Assembly: GCA_050309705.1 (NCBI GenBank)
Contig: JBNRMR010000041.1
Coordinates: 1 to 20,074 of the forward strand
Reading direction: 5' to 3'
From: JBNRMR01 sp050309705
Lineage (GTDB): Bacteria; Bacillota; Clostridia; Christensenellales; UBA1750
Length of the DNA: 20,074 nucleotides
Shown piece by piece: positions 14,282 to 20,074 of this stretch. The notes beneath the pieces were generated by a model that searched no databases, was not told the origin of the DNA, and was given only the letters and a program-made list of their open reading frames with translations. Position numbers and translations under genes: made by a program. How positions within the stretch are numbered: position 1 is the first letter of the stretch; every line of letters begins with the position of its first letter.

Positions 14282-14585
14282 ATAAAAAACGCCCGTCCAT
14301 GATGTATCATCAAGGACAGACGTAATATCTGCGGTGCCACCTTGCTTGGTATGGTTTTATTGATATCAATACAGCCACACCCGCTTTTTCGAAGTGCCAA
14401 CACACTTCGCGCCCTGTAACGCGAGCGCCGCGTCGCATCATACTTGGAGATTCCCAGAGGAATACTCCGTTCAGTGCGCCCTCGGTAGTCCATTTGCCGA
14501 TCCGCTTTCTGCCGGGCTTCCACCTTTCCCCGCTCTCTGTAAGCGCGCCTTCGGTTTGATCTCTACCTCAAAGGTTTTTTTATTA
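14282..14585 (-). ncRNA. T-box riboswitch, specifier UGG (tRNA-Trp)
   Basis: The leader has the full T-box plan. Stem I is closed by GGUAG (14563-14567) and CUACC (14484-14488), with an AGAGA-type segment on the 5' side. On the 3' side of the specifier loop the codon UGG (14490-14492) is followed by the usual A and the closing helix. The conserved T-box AAGGTGGCACCGC (14331-14343) forms the antiterminator side and can pair with the tRNA acceptor end. The terminator is ACGTCTGTCC (14314-14323) paired, with two G-U pairs, to GGACGGGCGT (14289-14298), then a T run at 14282-14288. Uncharged tRNA-Trp should prevent termination and turn on the transporter. Confidence 0.92.
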
Positions 14586-14591
14586 AGCAGA

Positions 14592-14620
14592 ATGTTACCA
14601 TGCTTTCAAAAGCATGTCAA
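14592..14620 (-). promoter_or_regulatory. Promoter of the T-box/ABC operon, with a palindrome in the spacer
   Basis: Perfect -35 TTGACA (14615-14620), 17-bp spacer, -10 TAACAT (14592-14597). The spacer and the edge of the -35 contain the inverted repeat ATGCTTT-nn-AAAGCAT (14600-14615), well placed for a repressor. The -35 lies only 14 bp after the stop of the flavin reductase gene. Confidence 0.78.
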
Positions 14621-14633
14621 TAGCTTCGGGAAA

Positions 14634-15143
14634 TTATTCCGCCAAAAAGATTTTTTCAATCTCGGCAATATACATCCTGTGATAATCTTTCTTGGCGTAG
14701 TTTTTTGTATCCACCTCTTTATCGTTGAAGCCCTGGGGCACGAGGTCATGCTGATAGAGCTTTTTGCAAACCAAAACTATCTTTGCGCCGCTTATGGCAG
14801 GAATGCCTTCGAAAAACTGCGCGGAAAGACCAGTTTCTTGCAGCTTATCGCCATTGCGGCCGCTCTTTGTGCCAAGGGTGAAAAGCTCGTCGCGGTAGGC
14901 GTCCGGTCCGAAAAAGCTGAGGGTGAAGCGGTCGTTTTTGTCCACAAACTCCCTGGTGTAGCGTTGCGGGCGCAAAAATACGTTTACTACCGGCTTGCCC
15001 CACATGATTCCCGCTTGACCCCAGGAGGCGGTCATTGTGTTGAGCTTTTCCTCGCTGCCGGCGGTCACAAGCATCCATTCGTTGCCGATTCTTTCAAAGG
15101 GGTTAAAATCCATTTCATTGAGGGTAGCTTCTCTGTAGTTCAT
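14634..15143 (-). CDS. Flavin reductase-like (FMN-binding split-barrel) protein
   Basis: A 169-residue protein of the flavin reductase-like domain family (PF01613), FMN-binding split-barrel proteins that reduce flavin or act as small flavoproteins. Typical features are WMLVTAGSEEKLNTMTASWGQAGIMWGKPVVNVFLRPQRYTREF (flavin-binding strand and loop, ending in the R-P-x-R-Y-T segment) and RFTLSFFGPDAYRDELFTLGTKSGRNGDK. A strong AGGAGG site precedes the ATG. It starts 28 bp after the LarA-type gene with no terminator between, so the two are probably cotranscribed. The physiological partner is not evident; a role linked to hydroxyacid metabolism would be a guess. Confidence 0.87.
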   Translation of the reverse strand: MNYREATLNEMDFNPFERIGNEWMLVTAGSEEKLNTMTASWGQAGIMWGKPVVNVFLRPQRYTREFVDKNDRFTLSFFGPDAYRDELFTLGTKSGRNGDKLQETGLSAQFFEGIPAISGAKIVLVCKKLYQHDLVPQGFNDKEVDTKNYAKKDYHRMYIAEIEKIFLAE

Positions 15144-15171
15144 ATCGTACCTCCTGATAAATATAGCCCAT

Positions 15172-16443
15172 TCATTTCAAGTAGGGAACGGTATTGCCGC
15201 CAAAGGGAATCACATATACGCTTTTGCCGGAAAAGTCCAAGTTTTTTGCCATCTCGTCAGGGCTTGAATATAAGCTGATCTTCATGCCTGCAATTTCGCC
15301 GGGGCTGATATCGCTAAGCATGTGGACGCTGCATCTTTCCATGGCCTCACAAAAGGCATAGAAAATATAGCCGTCTATAGTGAAGTTTTCCCGCAAAGCC
15401 TCGTCCAGCCTGCCTTCCCGCAGGGGCTTTATCCAGCTGAAAAAGTTGGGGGTGCCGCCGCCTTCCGGGCATTGGGCCAAAAAGACGATCTCTCCGCCAT
15501 CCTTCACGGCCTGAGCCGCATTTATGAATGCCTTTGTGCCCTGGTAAAGGTTCATGTCCTTTGGGAAGCCGCCGCAGCTAACCACAACCACGTCCGCCTT
15601 TTCAGATATGGGAACACCCATCATCCTCTGACAGGCACGGCAGCTCTCTTCCCATGCGGCCTCGAAGTTACCGCCGATGAGCCGGCAGATTTCACCCTGG
15701 CTGCTAAGGGCAATGTTCAGACCAAAGTCCGGCGCAACAAACCCTGCGGCCTCGATCATATCGCTGCTGACGGGGTTGTTATGCAAAATGCCCATGCCAA
15801 TCAAGGGATTGGAGCGGGGCAAGTCCGGCGCAAGGGAGTGGATGTGGTTTTGTCTAATGGTCTCATAGCCGCTGATGCCTGGAAGTATGCTCTTTCTGCC
15901 GCCGCTGTAGCCGCTCATCAGATGGTGGGAGGTGCCGCTTATGACGATCACCTTTCTGCCTACGGCCAGGGGGTTCACATAGACATTCGTGCCTGAGGAA
16001 GTCGTTCCCACAAAGGCAAGGTCACCAGCATGGCAATCATGGTTTAGCACCCTGATTTTTTCGTATATGTCGTCCGTCACCAAAGTCCTCATCTCATCCT
16101 CGGTTTGAAAGCGATGGCTGCCAAGGGCAATTAGAATGACGATGTCCTCATAGGAAAGACCAATTTTGCCGCAAAGATATTCCACCAGCAAAGGCACAAT
16201 TTTATCCTGGCGCATCCAAAAGCGGGTGATGTCGCTGATTATGATGGTCACTTTGTCCTGCGCGCTGATGATATCGCCAAGGGGCGGGGACTGTACGCAG
16301 TCAAGCTCCACCGCATTTAAAAAGGCTGCGCTCATGTCGTCGATGGCGGGGAAGCGCTCACCTTGCAAATATTCTATAGACTTTGCGCCGTTAAGATCGA
16401 TCTCTACTGACGATTTGCCATATTTCAGTTGTGTTAGGCTCAT
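15172..16443 (-). CDS. LarA-type nickel-dependent 2-hydroxyacid racemase
   Basis: A 423-residue protein of the LarA family, whose founder interconverts D- and L-lactate through a nickel-pincer nucleotide bound covalently to a lysine. The key elements are present: D71-ITR-74, H110 (ALGSHR), H173/H174 (TSHHLMSGYSGGRKSILPG), K184, the cofactor-anchoring lysine at the same number as in Lactobacillus LarA, and H200 (IRQNHIH). The tail has KDMNLYQGTKAF and QCPEGGG. The substrate could be lactate or another 2-hydroxyacid, as the family is broad. The D-lactate dehydrogenase-like gene upstream supports lactate. LarB, LarC and LarE, needed to make the cofactor, are not in the window. The ribosome site (GCAGG) is weak; TATACT lies about 40 bp upstream. 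Confidence 0.88.
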   Translation of the reverse strand: MSLTQLKYGKSSVEIDLNGAKSIEYLQGERFPAIDDMSAAFLNAVELDCVQSPPLGDIISAQDKVTIIISDITRFWMRQDKIVPLLVEYLCGKIGLSYEDIVILIALGSHRFQTEDEMRTLVTDDIYEKIRVLNHDCHAGDLAFVGTTSSGTNVYVNPLAVGRKVIVISGTSHHLMSGYSGGRKSILPGISGYETIRQNHIHSLAPDLPRSNPLIGMGILHNNPVSSDMIEAAGFVAPDFGLNIALSSQGEICRLIGGNFEAAWEESCRACQRMMGVPISEKADVVVVSCGGFPKDMNLYQGTKAFINAAQAVKDGGEIVFLAQCPEGGGTPNFFSWIKPLREGRLDEALRENFTIDGYIFYAFCEAMERCSVHMLSDISPGEIAGMKISLYSSPDEMAKNLDFSGKSVYVIPFGGNTVPYLK

Positions 16444-16479
16444 AGGAAAACCTGCTTTCCCTCGTTTTCTGGATTGTTT

Positions 16480-16534
16480 CTATTAAGTATATCACTTTTC
16501 TCGTCCTGTGAACAGTGCGCAATGTCCATATTGC
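16480..16534 (-). promoter_or_regulatory. Likely larA-unit promoter with upstream inverted repeat
   Basis: The minus strand has TATACT about 40 bp before the ATG, with TTCACA 15 bp upstream (short spacing). Further upstream, GCAAT-n6-ATTGC (16519-16534) is an inverted repeat embedded in a longer near-symmetric TGCGCAAT...ATTGCACA, a plausible activator site. Confidence 0.4.
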
Positions 16535-16613
16535 ACAAAACAGACTCGCGGTCGGCCTGGGAAGGCATTTTCGCTGCGCGATTGACCGGCGGTCGGTTTT
16601 GCAAATTGGCGTT

Positions 16614-16644
16614 GCTGCCCTTAACCGGGGGAGCAGAGGGCAGC
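16614..16644 (-). terminator. Possible terminator after the D-lactate dehydrogenase gene
   Basis: GCTGCCC/GGGCAGC 7-bp stem with a 17-base loop, 17 bp past the stop. No good T run follows on the minus strand, so it may be leaky. Besides this and the larA promoter, nothing else was seen in 16444-16660. Confidence 0.35.
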
Positions 16645-16660
16645 GGGTGAGGGCAAAAAG

Positions 16661-17710
16661 TCAGAAGCAGCGGCCCTTTTCCATCTTGGTGCAGTTTTCA
16701 ACGACCTTGCCCAGTTCACAGTGGTAGCAGATCTCGTTTTCAAGGGCTTCCCCCGCGAAAAAGGCTCGCACATTTTCCAATGTGGTGGAAGCGATGTTGG
16801 TGAGGGCCTCCTTTGTCAAAAACGCCTGATGCGAAGTGACTATGACATTTGGCAGCGATGTCAGCAGAGTGAGAATTTCATCGCGCATGACAAGCTCGGA
16901 CTTGTCCTCATAGAAGTAGTCGCTTTCCTCCTCGTACACATCCAGGCCTGCAGCGCTGATCTTTTCAGAGCGGATGGCCTTCAAAAGCGCGTCGCTGTCG
17001 ATAAGCGCACCTCTGGAGGTGTTTATCACCACAGCGCCGTCCTTCATACGAAGAAATGCCTTTTCGTCCAGCAGATGATATGTGCTTTCGTTCAGTGGAC
17101 AGTGCAAAGATATAATATCGCTTTTCTCTAAAAGTTCGTTCATCTCCACGTATTTATAATCGGCGTCCTTTGCCGGGAATGGGTCATGGGCCAGCACATT
17201 CATGCCGAAGCCCTTGCAGATATCGATGAAAACGCGGCCAATTCTGCCAGTGCCCACCACGCCCATTGTCTTGCCATGCAGGTCAAAACCCATCAGGCCG
17301 CTGATGTTGAAGTTATACTCCCTTGTGCGGTTGAATGCCCGGTGGATTTTCCGGTTCAGGCAAAGCAAAAGTGCAAAGGCGTGCTCCGCCACGGCGTAAG
17401 GGGAATAGCCCGGAACGCGAACCACGTTGATTTTCTTATAGGCGGCTTTGAAATCCACATTGTTATAGCCGGCGCAGCGCAGGGCAAGAAGTTTAACGCC
17501 CATGCCGTGAAGGATGTCCACGGTCCTTCCGTCGACGATATCGTTCACAAAGGCGCATACTGTCTGGCAGCCCTCCGCCAGAAGGGCAGTGTCCGAGTTC
17601 AGCTTTGTCTCCAGATATTTTATCTCAAATCTATCCTGATTTATGGCGTCAAATGAATTTCGGTCGTAGTTTTTGGTGTCAAAGAACGCGATCTTGTTTT
17701 TTTCTTTCAT
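16661..17710 (-). CDS. D-2-hydroxyacid dehydrogenase (D-lactate dehydrogenase-like) with Cys-rich tail
   Basis: A 349-residue NAD-dependent dehydrogenase that should reduce pyruvate or a related 2-keto acid to the D-hydroxyacid. The Rossmann motif is GTGRIG at 153-158 (HGKTMGVVGTGRIGRVF), R233 lies in INTSRGALID, the acidic residue in LDVYEEE (about 257-262) and the catalytic H294 in VTSHQAFLTKEAL, the LdhA-type arrangement. YSPYAVAEHAFALLL is also typical. The last ~22 residues (328-349, CYHC...NC...RCF) contain four cysteines and extend past the normal LdhA fold. AAGGGG precedes the ATG. It lies 217 bp upstream of the LarA-type gene on the same strand, suggesting joint D/L-lactate handling. 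An extended -10 (TGATATAAT) is about 120 bp upstream. Confidence 0.9.
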   Translation of the reverse strand: MKEKNKIAFFDTKNYDRNSFDAINQDRFEIKYLETKLNSDTALLAEGCQTVCAFVNDIVDGRTVDILHGMGVKLLALRCAGYNNVDFKAAYKKINVVRVPGYSPYAVAEHAFALLLCLNRKIHRAFNRTREYNFNISGLMGFDLHGKTMGVVGTGRIGRVFIDICKGFGMNVLAHDPFPAKDADYKYVEMNELLEKSDIISLHCPLNESTYHLLDEKAFLRMKDGAVVINTSRGALIDSDALLKAIRSEKISAAGLDVYEEESDYFYEDKSELVMRDEILTLLTSLPNVIVTSHQAFLTKEALTNIASTTLENVRAFFAGEALENEICYHCELGKVVENCTKMEKGRCF

Positions 17711-17836
17711 GCGAACACCCCTTTGCTTTGAAGTAGAAGATAAGAGTTGTTTTGTTATGGCATTTCATTATGTTTGTCGGCGTCCCTCCAGAGTCGGGCC
17801 GCCAACCCGCAATTCCTAAAGAAAAAGCTAATCTTA

Positions 17837-17848
17837 TTATATCACAAG
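17837..17848 (-). promoter_or_regulatory. Candidate extended -10 promoter of the D-lactate dehydrogenase gene
   Basis: The minus strand reads TTGTGATATAAT with a TGN extension before TATAAT and no clear -35. It would give a leader of about 120 bases containing some GC-rich pairing (CGGG...CCCG); I recognise no riboswitch class in it. Confidence 0.4.
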
Positions 17849-17931
17849 TCGGCCGTCTTTAAAGATCACTCTTGATTTTTTCGTAGAGGCGCAGAGTAAT
17901 AAAGCTTATTTTAAAAGACTTAGAAGAAAGC

Positions 17932-17955
17932 AAAAAGCAAGGTATAAACCTTGCT
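17932..17955 (-). terminator. Terminator of the small-protein transcript
   Basis: AGCAAGG-n6-CCTTGCT (17936-17955). On the minus strand it continues into TTTTTG, a good intrinsic terminator. Confidence 0.7.
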
Positions 17956-17957
17956 CT

Positions 17958-18041
17958 TCACATAACAATAAAGAAGGAAATATCACCCGGAGCGCCTGCG
18001 CTACAAACAAACGCCGTTAAGAGGAACATAACGGGCAACAT
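17958..18041 (-). CDS. Possible 27-residue hydrophobic peptide
   Basis: Between the 54-codon gene and its terminator, the minus strand encodes MLPVMFLLTAFVCSAGAPGD followed by ISFFIVM, a very hydrophobic peptide ending 3 bp before the terminator stem. There is no clear ribosome binding site before the ATG (18041), and an in-frame GTG lies two codons upstream. It may be chance; the position in the transcript is the only other support. Confidence 0.22.
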   Translation of the reverse strand: MLPVMFLLTAFVCSAGAPGDISFFIVM

Positions 18042-18067
18042 TACCACGAGTATATGAACATGTAAGC

Positions 18068-18232
18068 TTAAAAAAAGAAGCTGCCTGCGCTGCCGCGATG
18101 GTTTCTAATTCTCAGAGGGGAATTTCGGCGTCTAGGTTCAGCAAAACCGCCCTGGACAATCACCCCGCCCACAAAGGCACCGGCAAGAAGCATTTTTGCC
18201 CTTTTTAAAGATAAAAACATGCTGTACTTCAT
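18068..18232 (-). CDS. Small membrane or secreted cationic protein, 54 residues, unknown
   Basis: The frame reads MKYSMFLSLKRAKMLLAGAF, then VGGVIVQGGFAEP, then an Arg-rich end (RRRNSPLRIRNHRG) and SAGSFFF. The basic start followed by an uncharged stretch (residues 14-31) looks like a signal peptide or a single membrane segment, with GFA-EP as a possible cleavage site. GGGAGTG lies 8-9 bases before the ATG, TATAAT (18286-18291) with TTGCGC (18310-18315) gives a promoter at 18-bp spacing, and a terminator follows at 17932-17955. These together argue that it is expressed. I recognise no family. Options include a sporulation-related small protein, an antimicrobial-like peptide or a membrane regulator; none is supported beyond composition. 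Confidence 0.55.
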   Translation of the reverse strand: MKYSMFLSLKRAKMLLAGAFVGGVIVQGGFAEPRRRNSPLRIRNHRGSAGSFFF

Positions 18233-18285
18233 TTCCAATCACTCCCGCATAACCCAATATATACGACATGTTTAACGACAAATCT

Positions 18286-18315
18286 ATTATATACCACAAC
18301 ATATGGTGTGCGCAA
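18286..18315 (-). promoter_or_regulatory. Promoter of the 54-residue protein gene
   Basis: -35 TTGCGC (18310-18315) and perfect -10 TATAAT (18286-18291), 18-bp spacer, giving a short leader of about 45 bases. Confidence 0.55.
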
Positions 18316-18406
18316 TAGGAAAAGAGGATATTTTTGTCGTTTTTTTGGTTTTCTTTGTGCGGGCCTGTCTAAATGCTCCAAAGAGGATTTATTTGCCGGT
18401 ATGCTA

Positions 18407-18435
18407 TTGAAAATAATTACAAACTGTTCTATAAT
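18407..18435 (+). promoter_or_regulatory. Promoter of the 6-phosphogluconate dehydrogenase gene
   Basis: TTGAAA (18407-18412) and TATAAT (18430-18435) separated by 17 bp, about 47 bp before the ATG. Near-consensus, consistent with constitutive expression. Confidence 0.8.
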
Positions 18436-18482
18436 AAATTAGTGTAGGACATCATTATATATTCATTTTCAGGAGGATAAAG

Positions 18483-19934
18483 ATGAAAAAAGCTGATTTG
18501 GGGCTTATCGGTCTGGCGGTTATGGGAGAGAACCTTGTGATGAACATGGAAAGCAAGGGCTTCACAGTGGCTGTTTACAACAGAACCACCTCTAAGGTCA
18601 CCGACTTTATCGAGGGCCGCGCAAAGGGAAAGAACATCATCGGGGCATATTCTGTGGAAGAACTGTGTCAGAGCCTGGCAAGACCGCGCAAGGTCATGCT
18701 GATGGTCAAGGCTGGTTCACCCGTAGATGACTTTATAGAGCAGGTTATTCCCCACCTCGAAGAGGGCGATATTATAATAGATGGCGGAAACAGCCATTTC
18801 CCGGACACCATCCGCCGCGCCGAGTATGTTGAAAGCAAGGGCCTTTTGTATATCGGAACAGGTGTATCCGGCGGCGAAGAAGGAGCTTTGAAGGGCCCGT
18901 CCATTATGCCCGGCGGTTCACCCGCAGCATGGCCGGCGGTGAAGCCCATATTCCAGGCCATCAGCGCGAAGGTGGAAGACGGCTCCCCCTGCTGCGACTG
19001 GGTGGGAGAAGGCGGAGCGGGCCATTTCGTGAAGATGGTTCACAATGGAATTGAATATGGAGACATGCAGCTTATCTGCGAGGCTTACCACATAATGCGC
19101 GAATATCTGGGCATGTCCGCAGACGAAATGCACGAAGTTTTCGCAGAGTGGAACAAGGGCGAGCTGGACAGCTACTTGGTTGAGATCACAAGGGACATTC
19201 TCGCCTATAAGGACGAGGACGGCAAGCCCATTGTGGACAAGATTCTCGACACAGCGGGCCAAAAGGGCACCGGCAAGTGGACTGCGGTTGCAGCTTTGGA
19301 CGAGGGAATCGCCCTGACGCTCATTGGTGAGGCAGTGTTCTCCAGATGTCTTTCAGCCATAAAGGATGAGCGCGTGGCAGCATCTAAGGTTCTGAGCGGA
19401 CCGAAGCCTCAGTTCACCGGGGACAAAAAAGCATTTATCGAAGACATTCGCAATGCGCTTTTTGCCTCGAAGATCGTTTCTTATGCGCAGGGCTATACAT
19501 TGATGCGCGCAGCGGCAAAGACATATGGCTGGAATCTCAACTACGGCGGCATTGCGTTGATGTGGCGTGGCGGGTGCATAATCCGCAGCGTTTTCCTGGG
19601 CAAGATAAAGGATGCCTTCGATGCCAACCCGGGGATCGACAATCTGCTGCTTGACCCCTATTTCAAGGAAGCGATCGATAGATGCCAGGCAGGATGGCGC
19701 AAGGTCTGTGCGACGGCTATCGCTAATGGCATTCCCGCGCCTGCGTTTACCAGCGCACTGAGCTATTATGATGGCTACCGCTGCGAGGCTCTGCCGGCAA
19801 ACCTGCTGCAGGCTCAGCGTGACTACTTTGGCGCTCACACATACGAGCGTTTGGACAGCCCCAGAGGACAATACTTCCATACAAACTGGACCGGCGAGGG
19901 TGGAACCACCTCTGCCAGCACCTATGTGGTGTAA
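18483..19934 (+). CDS. gnd: 6-phosphogluconate dehydrogenase, decarboxylating
   Basis: A full-length 483-residue enzyme of the oxidative pentose phosphate pathway; it oxidises and decarboxylates 6-phosphogluconate to ribulose 5-phosphate and makes NADPH (or NADH in some lineages). The cofactor loop is GLAVMGENL (10-18) with N33-R34-T35, the R34 pattern expected for NADP. The substrate site includes GVSGGEEGALKGPSIMPGG (127-145) and K184-xxHN188GIE191YGDMQ, the catalytic lysine and acid. The large all-helical domain follows (DTAGQKGTGKWTA, SALSYYDGYR), and the C-terminal tail GQYFHTNW is typical of the long homodimeric form. AGGAGG lies 7 bases before the ATG. It is monocistronic, with its own promoter and a hairpin at 19957. 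Confidence 0.97.
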   Translation: MKKADLGLIGLAVMGENLVMNMESKGFTVAVYNRTTSKVTDFIEGRAKGKNIIGAYSVEELCQSLARPRKVMLMVKAGSPVDDFIEQVIPHLEEGDIIIDGGNSHFPDTIRRAEYVESKGLLYIGTGVSGGEEGALKGPSIMPGGSPAAWPAVKPIFQAISAKVEDGSPCCDWVGEGGAGHFVKMVHNGIEYGDMQLICEAYHIMREYLGMSADEMHEVFAEWNKGELDSYLVEITRDILAYKDEDGKPIVDKILDTAGQKGTGKWTAVAALDEGIALTLIGEAVFSRCLSAIKDERVAASKVLSGPKPQFTGDKKAFIEDIRNALFASKIVSYAQGYTLMRAAAKTYGWNLNYGGIALMWRGGCIIRSVFLGKIKDAFDANPGIDNLLLDPYFKEAIDRCQAGWRKVCATAIANGIPAPAFTSALSYYDGYRCEALPANLLQAQRDYFGAHTYERLDSPRGQYFHTNWTGEGGTTSASTYVV

Positions 19935-19956
19935 GGGCACAGGTTAACGAATTTTA

Positions 19957-19990
19957 TGCGGGGGTTCCATTTGGGCTCCCGCACTGTTTT
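19957..19990 (+). terminator. Terminator after 6-phosphogluconate dehydrogenase
   Basis: TGCGGG (19957-19962) pairs with CCCGCA (19978-19983), followed by CTGTTTT. Confidence 0.6.
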
Positions 19991-20021
19991 AAGCGTCTGC
20001 ACCGCGCCCCACCCACCCACG

Positions 20022-20050
20022 AAAAAAGCCTGCTGCCCACAGCCTTTTTT
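20022..20050. terminator. Second terminator-like hairpin at the window end
   Basis: AAAAAAG pairs with CTTTTTT and, after a three-base bulge, GCTG with CAGC around the loop CCCA. It works in either direction; it may end the dehydrogenase transcript or a gene beyond the right edge. Confidence 0.55.
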
Positions 20051-20074
20051 CTCCCAAGCGGCTGCGCCGAATAG

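Noticed and set aside
14394..15278. 294-codon plus-strand frame over the T-box and flavin reductase
   Set aside because: It runs antisense to a convincing flavin reductase gene and a structured RNA leader; no family features.
17700..17786. Upstream ORF in the D-lactate dehydrogenase leader (MKCHNKTTLIFYFKAKGCS...)
   Set aside because: No ribosome site at a workable distance and no conserved character; it overlaps the start of the main gene out of frame.
17830..17848. Possible Rex operator (TTGTGA...) at the D-lactate dehydrogenase promoter
   Set aside because: Only the left half matches; the right half (ATAAGAT) does not resemble TTMACAA.

Overview
The window looks like a chromosomal segment of a Gram-positive, low- to mid-GC, spore-forming Clostridia/Firmicutes bacterium. 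The evidence is strong AGGAGG-type ribosome binding sites, TTGACA/TATAAT promoters, a LexA/DinR-type SOS box in front of uvrA, a T-box riboswitch, a BclA-type collagen-like protein of the kind found on exosporia, and clostridial-style palindromic intergenic repeats. No genus can be named from the sequence. There are no rRNA or tRNA genes, no CRISPR array and no intact insertion sequence.

Layout. 1-1093 (minus): a YqeK-like HD phosphohydrolase lies upstream of the 5' end of uvrA, and uvrA has its own SOS promoter. 1281-2705 (plus): a DapA-fold protein that has lost its catalytic residues, followed by a GNAT acetyltransferase. 2750-4471 (minus): a GH105 unsaturated-uronyl hydrolase coupled to a histidine phosphatase, divergent from a class-C beta-lactamase-fold serine hydrolase (4612-5775, plus). 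5868-8438 (minus): a TPR glycosyltransferase and a collagen-like surface/exosporium protein, probably an enzyme and its substrate. 8677-10620 (plus): an aldo/keto reductase and a second DapA-family lyase that keeps its catalytic residues. 10697-11367: a small XRE repressor with two matching operators, a gene remnant and two nearly identical 58-bp repeats.

11368-14620 (minus) is the best regulatory story. A three-gene ABC importer of the TrpXYZ type (lipoprotein, permease, ATPase) is preceded by a complete T-box leader. Its specifier codon reads UGG, so uncharged tRNA-Trp should switch on tryptophan uptake. The promoter also has a 16-bp palindrome between -35 and -10, and a cluster of perfect hairpins separates the lipoprotein gene from the permease gene.

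14634-17710 (minus): a D-lactate dehydrogenase-like enzyme with a cysteine-rich tail, a LarA-type nickel-pincer racemase and a flavin reductase-like protein, together suggesting 2-hydroxyacid (lactate) metabolism. 17932-18315 (minus): a previously untracked 54-codon gene for a small membrane or secreted cationic protein, with its own promoter and terminator. 18483-19934 (plus): 6-phosphogluconate dehydrogenase with a near-consensus promoter, then terminators to the window end.

Most of the window is ordinary metabolism. The items most worth a second look are the tRNA-Trp T-box/ABC operon with its promoter palindrome, the residue-less DapA homologue, the glycosyltransferase/collagen pair with regular phase breaks in the collagen repeat, and the small cationic membrane protein.
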